64,000 nt of DNA. It comes from Candidatus Freyarchaeota archaeon. GTDB taxonomy: Archaea > Asgardarchaeota > Jordiarchaeia > Jordiarchaeales > Jordiarchaeaceae. Made by a program: the position numbers and the translations under genes. Below, piece after piece: positions 1 through 7,575 of the stretch (positions within the stretch are counted from its first letter, which is position 1; each line of letters begins with the position of its first letter). The notes below the pieces were generated by a model. The model worked only from the letters and a program-made list of their open reading frames with translations, made no database searches and was not told where the DNA came from. The stretch lies in the NCBI GenBank assembly GCA_030587365.1, contig JAUQZE010000034.1, positions 1 through 64,000 of the forward strand, written 5' to 3'.

Positions 1-1
1 G

Positions 2-352
2 GCGAAACAGCAATTCCGGGACGATGCTCAAGCCCACCTCCAGGCGCTCGAAAAGCTCACCAATCAGCAAAAAATTGAGAGGGCGGCTGGCTTTTTTTCC
101 TACCATCAATTGATTCACAAGGAGGACATTTCCTTCGCGGTCCCCACGCTTACCAAAGCGCTCGAGAAACACCGCCACACCGACCCCAAATGTGACGTCG
201 GCCGAAGTCTCTTCTGGGTACTCCGCGAGTTCGCTGAAAAAGACAAAACGCACAAACAACAGCTACTACATCTTCTCAAAGCGGTGGATCCAAATAATAA
301 GCCGCCAGAAGTCCAAGAACTCGTTCAATATTGCAAACACTCACGGAAATAA
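2..352 (+). CDS. C-terminal part of an unrecognised helical protein (cut by window edge)
   Basis: The reading frame is open from base 2 to the TAA at 350-352, so about 116 codons of a longer gene are present and the N-terminus lies outside the window. The visible part is rich in Lys, Glu, Gln and Leu and looks all-helical, with a stretch (codons from about 110 to 290) that reads like degenerate HEAT-type helix pairs, but I recognise no family. Codons are markedly more GC-rich at third positions than in the genes that follow, which suggests a foreign origin or a different expression class. The in-frame TTG at 110 is not needed as a start because the frame continues upstream. Confidence 0.5.
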   Translation, partial: AKQQFRDDAQAHLQALEKLTNQQKIERAAGFFSYHQLIHKEDISFAVPTLTKALEKHRHTDPKCDVGRSLFWVLREFAEKDKTHKQQLLHLLKAVDPNNKPPEVQELVQYCKHSRK

Positions 353-364
353 ATTATTGTTTTA

Positions 365-496
365 ATGAAACAACTGAGTGATTATAATCTCAATTATGGC
401 ACTCGGAACAACCCTGAGCACGTTTTGCCATTCCCCCATGAAGGCGACCTAACCCCCTTCTGGCAATACGTGAAAAGTGTACAGTACTTACATTAG
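365..496 (+). CDS. possible small ORF, 43 codons, function unknown
   Basis: ATG at 365 follows the previous stop by 12 bases and the frame closes with TAG at 494-496. The peptide is of mixed, soluble composition with aromatic residues, and its codon use resembles the GC-rich upstream fragment rather than the AT-rich spacers. There is no clear ribosome binding site. It could be the start of a decayed gene or a small partner of the preceding protein. No family is recognised. Confidence 0.25.
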   Translation: MKQLSDYNLNYGTRNNPEHVLPFPHEGDLTPFWQYVKSVQYLH

Positions 497-610
497 TGTA
501 AGGCGTCGCGGGATGCACCGCAAGTGGGCAGCACCGCGCGAGGGCATTGGGCGGCCAGTACGGATTGCGTTAGTGCCCACCAACCAGAGGGGTTTTGGTG
601 CGGTGATTAA
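497..610. ncRNA. GC-rich foldable segment, candidate structured RNA or element end
   Basis: In an AT-rich spacer this stretch is conspicuously GC-rich and contains nested inverted repeats: CACCGC at 516-521 with GCGGTG at 600-605, GTGGGCA at 524-530 with TGCCCAC at 574-580, and a local hairpin CACCAA (578-583) with TTGGTG (595-600). The last two overlap, so they would be alternatives. The sequence does not match RNase P, SRP or tRNA landmarks that I know. It is flanked abruptly by AT-rich DNA at about 610. Confidence 0.25.
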
Positions 611-761
611 AATTATCTTAATATTTGTAAACCCGAATCTAAAAAATTTTAATAAGATTAATTTTAAAAATTTCTTCGCAACTAATTACTTTTCATCATA
701 ACGGATGTAGGTACACTTATTAACACTCTTTAGGATAATAAGTTTAGTTGGAGAAAGTAGC

Positions 762-2420
762 ATGGTAAAATACATCTTCGTAACTGGCGGCGTGATGAGT
801 GGAGTTGGAAAGGGCGTTACTACAGCCTCTATTGGTAAACTATTTCAGTTTCGGGGTTACAATGTAGAGGCTATTAAGATTGACCCGTACCTTAATGTCG
901 ATCCGGGTACTCTTAATCCGATTGAACACGGTGAAGTTTATATAACAGAGGAAGTTTGGGAGTTTAAACCTGTAGAAGAGTTTAGCCTTAAAATATCGGA
1001 GATAGATCAGGATTTTGGGAGTTACGAACGCTTTCTAGGAGAGAATATGTCTCCCGAGCAAAATATAACTTCGGGGCAGGTTTATCTTTCAGTTATTCTC
1101 AAGGAGAGAGAAGGGAAGTTTTTGGGACGTACCACACAGATCATACCTCACATCACTGACGAAATAAAAAGAAGAATAAGACAAGTAGCTATGAAAAAGA
1201 AACCGGATATACTGATTACGGAAGTGGGAGGAACTGTTGGTGATATTGAGGCGATGCCTTTTCTTGAGGCGATACGCCAATTCAGGTTAGAGGAAAAGAA
1301 AGAGGATACTATTCTCATTCATGTTACGTACGTGCCATTTTTGGACACCGTTCAACAACAAAAATCAAAACCCTCACAACACAGCGTTAGAACACTTCAA
1401 GGAATGGGATTACAGCCAGATATAATAGTCGGGAGAGCGAAAAAACCACTCGCAAAGGACGTTTTACAGAAACTTAGCCTATATTCGAACCTACCTCCTG
1501 AGGCAGTAATTTCAAATCCAGACATAGAAGTTGTTTACGAATTACCACTACTTTTTGAAAAACAAAAAATTGGCGATTACCTGTGTAGGATTTCTAATTT
1601 ACCAATTAAGGAACCCGAACTAGATGAATGGCGTAATATTGTAAACCTTTACAAAGACGCCAAAGAAGTTGTTCATATCGCAGTTCCCGGAAAGTATACC
1701 CAGATAGTTGACAGTTATATCAGTATCCAGGAAGCACTTAGACACGCTTCTGCTTGTAGTGGAGCCAAACTTAAACTCCAGTGGATTGACACAGAACCAT
1801 TGGAAAGAGACCCGAAGGCAATCGAGATCCTAAAAAAATTTGATGGAATTCTTCTCACACCGGGTTTCGGCTCTCGAGGAACTGAAGGCATGATCCAAAC
1901 AGCCGAATACGCTACTAAGGAAGGGGTTCCATATTTGGGAATTTGTTTTGGTTGCCAACTCTTTTTCATAGCTTTTTGTAGAAGCGTGTTAGGACTAACG
2001 GGAGCTAATAGCACCGAAATTGACCCGAACACTCCTTACCCTGTTGTGGATTTACTCCCGGAACAAAGAGCAATCAAATCTAAGGGCGGCACTATGAGAT
2101 TAGGCGGTCATAAAGTTTTATTAATGGAGAACAGCAGATTGAGAGAAGCCTACGGCAAAAGTGAGGTAGTTGAAAGGTTCAGACACCGATACCATATTAT
2201 GCCAAAATACGCGGAGATAGCTGAGGACGCTGGACTCAAAGTATCGGCCACAGATGAGACTGGAAAAATAATTAATGCGATCGAGCTAAATAAAAACTTT
2301 TTTATAGTAGGAGTTCAATTCCACCCCGAATTCAAAAGTAGACCGAACCTTCCAAGCCCAGTATATCTCGCCTTTATAAAAGAGGCATTAAAATATCAAA
2401 AATCCAAAAATTCGTGCTGA
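762..2420 (+). CDS. pyrG: CTP synthase (glutamine hydrolysing)
   Basis: Catalyses the ATP-dependent amination of UTP to CTP with glutamine as nitrogen donor, the last step of cytosolic pyrimidine nucleotide synthesis. The 552-residue length is normal. The N-terminal synthetase domain begins with the P-loop-like GGVMSGVGKG and carries EVGGTVGDIE. The C-terminal class I amidotransferase domain has the nucleophile elbow GICFGCQ (Cys in the GICxG position; GICLGMQ is more usual) and the GVQFHPEF triad segment. The ATG is preceded by GGAG. It stands alone as a unit; a radical SAM gene follows about 110 bases later. Confidence 0.97.
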   Translation: MVKYIFVTGGVMSGVGKGVTTASIGKLFQFRGYNVEAIKIDPYLNVDPGTLNPIEHGEVYITEEVWEFKPVEEFSLKISEIDQDFGSYERFLGENMSPEQNITSGQVYLSVILKEREGKFLGRTTQIIPHITDEIKRRIRQVAMKKKPDILITEVGGTVGDIEAMPFLEAIRQFRLEEKKEDTILIHVTYVPFLDTVQQQKSKPSQHSVRTLQGMGLQPDIIVGRAKKPLAKDVLQKLSLYSNLPPEAVISNPDIEVVYELPLLFEKQKIGDYLCRISNLPIKEPELDEWRNIVNLYKDAKEVVHIAVPGKYTQIVDSYISIQEALRHASACSGAKLKLQWIDTEPLERDPKAIEILKKFDGILLTPGFGSRGTEGMIQTAEYATKEGVPYLGICFGCQLFFIAFCRSVLGLTGANSTEIDPNTPYPVVDLLPEQRAIKSKGGTMRLGGHKVLLMENSRLREAYGKSEVVERFRHRYHIMPKYAEIAEDAGLKVSATDETGKIINAIELNKNFFIVGVQFHPEFKSRPNLPSPVYLAFIKEALKYQKSKNSC

Positions 2421-2533
2421 CTGAAAACAGAATCTAATCAACTAAGCGGTATATCAAACTCTTTTTAGGGCAAGGAGTATGTCAGTATTAGACTGTAACA
2501 TTTCCCATTCTTTTTAGAAAACCTTTTTTGTAA

Positions 2534-3694
2534 TTGTTGTCAAAGTTTGCATACTTGGTGATCGGAGTGGATAAAGCACTGGAAGACATTTTGATTGCGG
2601 GGCTCCGCGACAAGATAAGCAAGCTTCAGTCAATTAGCCACAATCATACAACACCAGTTGTCAGCCTAAAAATTACTAATGAGTGTAATCTTAAATGCTT
2701 ACATTGTAGCTCGGACTCCGGACTTCCACTCCGTAACGAGTTGACCCTAACAGAAATCCGAAATCTAATCGACGACTTGGCGCGAATCGGAGTCAAAAGA
2801 GTAACCCTATCAGGGGGAGAGCCGACGATTAGAAAGGATTTTTGGGATGTCTTACGATACTTGGACGACGCAGATATCCAAGTAAGCTTGTTTACGAATG
2901 GTTTTTTTCTTGATAGAAACTTTGTAGGGAGATTAAGCGAGTTTAGTGTGAGTGGAGTAAGAATTAGTATCGATGGGGGGGTGCCAAGTACTCATGATAA
3001 AATTCGAGTTTTTGAGGGATCATTTTCCAGAGCGGTAAATGCAGTTAGGCTTTGCCGTGAAGCTGGATTAATGGTGATTATTGTGAGTGTGATTATGAAA
3101 AATAATTTTTCGGAAATTAGAAAGATTATTCAATTAGCAGAAAAGAACCGTGTTCCAGCTTATTTCAGAAGATTCCATCCGGTGGGCAGAGGACTCAGAA
3201 ATATGCACTTAATGCCTATCCCAGAGGCGTTGAAAGCCGCTACCTCAATCATCGGATCCTACTATGGTGAAGACTTGATAAGAGAAATGATAAATTACTT
3301 GGAACTTGTGGGTGGATGGTGTTACATAGGTAGTAGAATGAGTATTGAACCTGATGGAAATGTCGTTCTGTGCCCCAGTCTACCCCATGTTATGGGAAAT
3401 ATACGGGAAACTAGCGTAAACGAAGTATGGAACAGAATAAGAAATTCGAAAGTATGTAATATGATTCGTGAAAGAAAGATAACGGGAAAATGTGGTAATT
3501 GCCCCTACATTAAAATATGTGGAGGAGGTTGCCGGGCTGATGCTTACGGACTGACTGGCGACATATTATCAGAAGATCCCCTATGCTGGAATCAGCCCAG
3601 CGAGTCATCCCTTCCGATTCTAAATGCTTTAATCATGGCATCCGCTGCCTTTTACGAATCCTCGTACATAGATCTTTACGAGAGAGAAAGTTGA
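2534..3694 (+). CDS. radical SAM protein with C-terminal SPASM domain
   Basis: A radical SAM enzyme of 386 residues. The [4Fe-4S]/SAM motif CxxxCxxC is at residues 51-58, followed by a SGGEP motif near residue 95. A C-terminal SPASM-type cysteine cluster (CGNCPYIKICGGGC and a later Cys) would bind one or two auxiliary clusters. This architecture is shared by peptide-modifying maturases (PqqE, anaerobic sulfatase maturase) and by the archaeal heme enzymes AhbC and AhbD. Overall order and size fit the AhbC/AhbD-like group, but no heme or peptide-precursor gene is adjacent, so the substrate is open. The start is TTG at 2534 or 2537. It converges on glyA with only 5 bases between stops. Confidence 0.85.
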   Translation: MLSKFAYLVIGVDKALEDILIAGLRDKISKLQSISHNHTTPVVSLKITNECNLKCLHCSSDSGLPLRNELTLTEIRNLIDDLARIGVKRVTLSGGEPTIRKDFWDVLRYLDDADIQVSLFTNGFFLDRNFVGRLSEFSVSGVRISIDGGVPSTHDKIRVFEGSFSRAVNAVRLCREAGLMVIIVSVIMKNNFSEIRKIIQLAEKNRVPAYFRRFHPVGRGLRNMHLMPIPEALKAATSIIGSYYGEDLIREMINYLELVGGWCYIGSRMSIEPDGNVVLCPSLPHVMGNIRETSVNEVWNRIRNSKVCNMIRERKITGKCGNCPYIKICGGGCRADAYGLTGDILSEDPLCWNQPSESSLPILNALIMASAAFYESSYIDLYERES

Positions 3695-3699
3695 AGATA

Positions 3700-5028
3700 T
3701 TAGTGCAGTTCTACGTATTCGTATGCCTCTAGCTCTGATTCAAAACAATAGTGTACTTTCTGGAAATCTTTTCTAAACTCCGCCACTTCTGAACTGATTT
3801 TTTTAGGATCCTCCTTATCTACGATAACACGCTTGACATAATCCGCTACTACTTGCATTTCACTTTCTTTCATTCCCAGCCTTGTGAGCTCACTGGTGCC
3901 CAGACGAATACCACCCGGATTAAGATAGTTTCTCCCTTCGCTAACATCCCAGGGTAATAGGTTCCTATTTAGTATAATCCCTGCTTTTTCCAGTCTTCCT
4001 TCTATGTCACGTCCAAGTCCAATTTTATCCTGAAAGTTGGTAATGTCCACGAGTAGGGTGTGAGACTCCGTAAACCCCTTTTCCTCTCCAAGCACATTAA
4101 ATCCTTTCTCATACAGTGCTTGTCCAAGAGATTTAGAATTTTTGATTATTTGCCCAGCATATTCTTTACCAAACTTTTTGAATTCTGCTAGGGCTATAGC
4201 CAATCCCGCAACATTATGTAAATGGTGATTGCTAGTCAACCCGGGAAATGTTGCTTGTTTTATCAAATCTCCCAATTCCTTTTTGGCCAGAACCATACCA
4301 TGTTGTGGACCAGGTAAAGTTTTGTGTGTACTCATCTGCACAGTGTCAGCGCCTTCTCTTAGGGGGTCTTGGAAATATCCGCCTGCGATTAATCCTGCAA
4401 CATGAGCCGCATCATAAGAAACCTTTGCACCTACTTCCCTTCCAACCTCGCTTAGCTCTTTTACAGGGTGAGGGAACAGGAAAACCGACGCACCGAAGAG
4501 TAAAAGTTTTGGTTTCGCTTCACGTATTCGCTTAGCTGACTCATCTATGTTCAGATTTAGTTCTTTTCGATCAAAGACAAAGTATTCAACATTCAATCCA
4601 TGAACCGCTCCCGCTGTACCACCTATGAAATTACCAGATTTTGTGTATAGTGGGCCATGGCTAATGTGCCCTCCGCTAGGTATAGGCATGGCCATCATAG
4701 TGTCTCCGGGTTTTGTTAATGCGGTGTAAGCTATGAGGTTAGCGACAACACCAGAGGTTGCCCTTACATCTGCGAAATCCGCTTTGAAAAGGTCTTTTGC
4801 CAAGTCTATACACATTAATTCAACTTCATCGATAAATTTGCAGCCAGCATATACTCTTTCACCTGGCCATCCTTCTGCGTATCGATGGCCGAAATCACTA
4901 ATTATTGCTTCTCGAACAGCGGGGCTCACCACATTCTCGCTTGCAATTAGGGGTAAACTTCTTTTGAACAATTCGTGATGAGCCTTCATAGCCTTTCTTA
5001 CAGCTTTGAAATATTCTTCGGGATTCAA
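3700..5028 (-). CDS. glyA: serine hydroxymethyltransferase
   Basis: PLP enzyme that interconverts serine and glycine with a pterin C1 carrier (tetrahydromethanopterin or folate type). At 442 residues it has the normal length. The PLP lysine is K236 in the STHKTLPGPQ motif, and the Asp that contacts the PLP ring is D206 in YDAAHVAG. The ATG has a strong AGGAGG ribosome binding site. Its activity would link to the aminotransferase and oxidase genes at 10.8-14.5 kb, which could feed glyoxylate into glycine. Confidence 0.96.
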   Translation of the reverse strand: MNPEEYFKAVRKAMKAHHELFKRSLPLIASENVVSPAVREAIISDFGHRYAEGWPGERVYAGCKFIDEVELMCIDLAKDLFKADFADVRATSGVVANLIAYTALTKPGDTMMAMPIPSGGHISHGPLYTKSGNFIGGTAGAVHGLNVEYFVFDRKELNLNIDESAKRIREAKPKLLLFGASVFLFPHPVKELSEVGREVGAKVSYDAAHVAGLIAGGYFQDPLREGADTVQMSTHKTLPGPQHGMVLAKKELGDLIKQATFPGLTSNHHLHNVAGLAIALAEFKKFGKEYAGQIIKNSKSLGQALYEKGFNVLGEEKGFTESHTLLVDITNFQDKIGLGRDIEGRLEKAGIILNRNLLPWDVSEGRNYLNPGGIRLGTSELTRLGMKESEMQVVADYVKRVIVDKEDPKKISSEVAEFRKDFQKVHYCFESELEAYEYVELH

Positions 5029-5414
5029 AAAAATCCTCCTCTTTATGATTTAGATAAAGTTTATTCTTCTCTGTAACAATAATTATCCAGATTTATTATA
5101 ATGTTCCATAGTTGATGGAGAAAAATTAGACGATTTCTCTTTTATATTTAGCCTCTAATGAGCTATCTCTGGATTTTTTGTTTTTATTTTCAAATTTTTT
5201 ATCGTTTTACAAGCATGTTCCCAAATGCGATTTGGAAATATTTTAAAGGTAATTATTTTATCAAGTCTAATCAGCCTTCGAATAAAGGTTAATGAAGCAA
5301 TAAATTATTTTAAAAATAAGCGCACATAATAAAAAGGTCTGAAAAAACGGAATAGTAATTCTAATCTCTTCATACAACGTTATGTTTTATTCGTGAATTT
5401 TGGGGGTTTAAAAG
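5029..5414. other. divergent intergenic region glyA / GPN GTPase
   Basis: A 386-base AT-rich spacer between divergently transcribed genes. It must contain both promoters. AT-rich box A-like stretches occur (for example near 5300-5320), but none is clearly better than the background. I see no repeat, RNA gene or ORF of note. Confidence 0.4.
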
Positions 5415-6173
5415 GTGTTCACAAGTTTCTTTATTGGAACCGCGGGAAGCGGAAAGTCCACCCTTACAAAAGCCTACTCGGAGTGGCTGACTCGAAACGA
5501 GTTCAATGTAGTTCTCGTTAACCTGGATCCTGGTGTTCGCCGTTTACCGTACTCACCTGATGTAGACATTCGGGATTACGTAAACTTGGAGGAGGTTATG
5601 GACAAATATGATCTGGGACCCAACGGTGGACTAATTGCTAGTATCGATATGATGGCTGGTTTTGTCGACGATTTCAAGGAGGAGATCGAGGAATTGAAAC
5701 CAACATACGTTTTGGTGGATACTCCCGGCCAACTAGAGCTTTTTGCTTTCCGAAGTACGGGCCCCCTAGTTACAACGGCGATAGGTAGTGAAGAAAGTTG
5801 TTTAGTTTTCCTCATGGATCCCTTATTAAGCCGCTCTCCATCGGGTTTTGTAAGTGTTTTACTTCTAAGCGCCTCGGTACAGTACCGCTTCAATTTACCT
5901 CAAATCAATGTTCTATCCAAGGCAGACACTCTGAAAGAAGAAGAAATAGACAAAATCACCGAATGGATAAGCGAACCCCAAAAATTGTTAAACGCCATAG
6001 ATCAAGAAGCATCTGGTCTTCGCAGAGAGATAAGCATAAACCTGGGAGAAGTTTTCACCAGTTTCGGCTTATTCAATGAGATACTTCCAGTCTCTTCACT
6101 AACTTTTGAAGGAGTAGACAACCTGTACGCCGTCCTCGAAAGAATTTACACAGACAGAGAAGGACTAATTTGA
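5415..6173 (+). CDS. GPN-loop GTPase
   Basis: Small dimeric GTPase of the GPN/XAB1 family, related to eukaryotic Gpn1-3, which act in RNA polymerase assembly and nuclear import; the archaeal role is not established. The 252-residue protein has a P-loop GTAGSGKST at residues 8-16, the diagnostic Gly-Pro-Asn insertion in DLGPNGG near residue 75, switch II DTPGQLE, and NVLSKAD as the base-recognition motif. The start is GTG at 5415, preceded by a GGGGG run. A monocistronic arrangement is likely. Confidence 0.93.
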   Translation: MFTSFFIGTAGSGKSTLTKAYSEWLTRNEFNVVLVNLDPGVRRLPYSPDVDIRDYVNLEEVMDKYDLGPNGGLIASIDMMAGFVDDFKEEIEELKPTYVLVDTPGQLELFAFRSTGPLVTTAIGSEESCLVFLMDPLLSRSPSGFVSVLLLSASVQYRFNLPQINVLSKADTLKEEEIDKITEWISEPQKLLNAIDQEASGLRREISINLGEVFTSFGLFNEILPVSSLTFEGVDNLYAVLERIYTDREGLI

Positions 6174-6283
6174 AGACATACTTTCATCTCCGTAATTAAT
6201 ACTTGGGAAAATTTTAATATACCTCCAAATGATTTGAGGAGTTGAAAACCTGTTACAAAAAATAAGGCGTGTACACAAAGAGG

Positions 6284-6291
6284 TTTATATA
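6284..6291 (+). promoter_or_regulatory. box A (TATA) promoter element
   Basis: TTTATATA with a purine-rich BRE-like AAAGAGG immediately upstream (6277-6283). Transcription would begin near 6312, giving an untranslated leader of about 85 bases before the ATG at 6401. Confidence 0.55.
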
Positions 6292-6400
6292 TAAGATTCA
6301 AATTCTAATTACCCAAAAGCAATAAAGATAACCTCAGAAAGAGTTTTACTGTTATTGTAAAAGTTCACGGGTGTTAATAATAATTCGAGGTGTAAAATAA

Positions 6401-7105
6401 ATGTCCAATAACGTGAGTAAAATAATCCAGAAAGCGCTAAGCGAAAACCGTACCCTCCTTTTAGAGCCCGAAGCAAAAGAAGTAATAAAAGCATATAGTA
6501 TACCAGTCACCAAGTTCAAAGTTGCAAAGTCTCCTGAAGAAGCGGTAAAATACGCGGAAGAAATCAAGTACCCCGTAGTAATGAAAATTGTTTCAAGAGA
6601 TGTGGTTCACAAGAGCGATGCAGGTGGCGTAAAAGTCAATATTAAAAACGGGGAAGAAGTGAAGAAAGCTTACGGGGAGATAGAAAAGAACGTCAAAAAG
6701 GCAGTGGGTAACTACAAATTCGAGGGTATACTAGTCCAAGAATTCGCACCCGAAGGAAGAGAAGTAATTGTGGGAATGACAAAAGACCCCCAATTCGGCC
6801 CAGCCTTGGCATTTGGCCTTGGAGGCATATTTGTTGAGGTTTTGAAGGATGTTTCCTTTAGGGTGGCTCCGATCACTAGGTATGATGCTGAGGAGATGAT
6901 ACAAGAGATTAAAGGGTATCCCATATTGAAGGGTGTTAGAGGTCAGAAACCGGTGGACTTTGAGGCGATTATTAGCATACTTCTGAACGTTTCTAAGCTT
7001 GTTATGGAGCATCCTGAAATAAATGAAATGGACCTCAATCCTATAATTACGTATCCTGATGGCGCGAAAACTGTTGACGCTCGTATAATTCTATCCAAGG
7101 AATAG
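6401..7105 (+). CDS. ATP-grasp subunit of ADP-forming acyl/acetyl-CoA synthetase (beta type)
   Basis: The beta subunit carries the ATP-grasp fold of NDP-forming acyl-CoA synthetases, which couple cleavage of acyl-CoA to ATP synthesis in archaeal fermentation. The 234-residue length fits a stand-alone beta subunit. Family signatures are VMKIVSRDVVHKSDAGGV near residue 60, EFAPEGREVIVGM, and the C-terminal DLNPIITYPDG. The alpha subunit is not in the window. The ATG follows a GAGGTG site. The downstream PRC-barrel frame begins directly after the stop and may be co-transcribed. Confidence 0.9.
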   Translation: MSNNVSKIIQKALSENRTLLLEPEAKEVIKAYSIPVTKFKVAKSPEEAVKYAEEIKYPVVMKIVSRDVVHKSDAGGVKVNIKNGEEVKKAYGEIEKNVKKAVGNYKFEGILVQEFAPEGREVIVGMTKDPQFGPALAFGLGGIFVEVLKDVSFRVAPITRYDAEEMIQEIKGYPILKGVRGQKPVDFEAIISILLNVSKLVMEHPEINEMDLNPIITYPDGAKTVDARIILSKE

Positions 7106-7110
7106 GGGGG

Positions 7111-7347
7111 ATTAAAATAAGTATTAAAGCAACTGAAATCCGCGGTAAACAGGTATACACGACAATAGGGAAGTTTGTGGGAACTGTGGAAGATGTGGAG
7201 TTCAACACTTTAGTAAGTTCAGCCTCCGGGTTACATGTTAAACTTAAAAAACCGGTAGAGAATAAGAGCACCATTTCTATTCCTTTTTCGTGGATAAAGG
7301 CGATAGGAGACATCATACTCATCCGGAGACCCACGGAACCCTCTTAA
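7111..7347 (+). CDS. PRC-barrel-like small protein with a non-standard start
   Basis: A frame of about 77 codons follows the stop of the ATP-grasp gene and ends with TAA at 7345-7347. The sequence has the PRC-barrel pattern: IRGKQVYTTIGKFVGTVEDV at the N-terminal side, then a VKLKKP strand and an IPFSWIKAIGDIILI ending. Such proteins are usually 75-90 residues in archaea and may act in RNA or membrane-associated functions. No ATG, GTG or TTG lies in frame after the last upstream stop at 7075. The candidates are ATT at 7111 and ATA at 7117, the latter 6 bases after a GGGGGG run. It is too well conserved in pattern to be chance. Confidence 0.6.
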   Translation: MKISIKATEIRGKQVYTTIGKFVGTVEDVEFNTLVSSASGLHVKLKKPVENKSTISIPFSWIKAIGDIILIRRPTEPS

Positions 7348-7507
7348 TAAGTCTAACAGCTCCCATGTCAAGTACCTGATTATCTTTTTATTCACCCCGG
7401 GTAGGTTACTATTTTTTGGGATGTTACCGTTTTTTAAACCTGAATACTAATTACGAGTTTATTCTGCTCCATTTTAGAATGGTTCAGTTCTAGATATTAT
7501 ATGATAG

Positions 7508-7517
7508 AAATATAAAT
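7508..7517 (+). promoter_or_regulatory. probable box A for the chaperonin gene
   Basis: AAATATAAAT preceded by the purine-rich GATAG lies about 60 bases before the TTG start at 7576. It is the best TATA-like match in this 228-base spacer. Confidence 0.35.
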
Positions 7518-7575
7518 TTGGTTTTTAGGTGAATTATTGATGGAAATGTTTCTTCTTTGAGAGAAGTGATTTATA

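Larger units (their letters stand above)
353..761. other. gap between the edge fragment and pyrG
   Basis: Besides the small ORF and the GC-rich foldable segment, the gap contains only AT-rich sequence from about 605 to 760. A GGAG ribosome binding site lies about ten bases before the pyrG ATG. An AT-rich run around 645-675 could hold the pyrG box A, but no single site stands out. Confidence 0.5.

Noticed and set aside
477..701. Frame of 74 codons over the GC-rich block, starting in the small ORF
   Set aside because: Its Arg/Gly-rich middle reflects the foldable GC-rich DNA and its tail is low-complexity Asn/Lys/Phe from AT-rich spacer. No ribosome binding site or family pattern.
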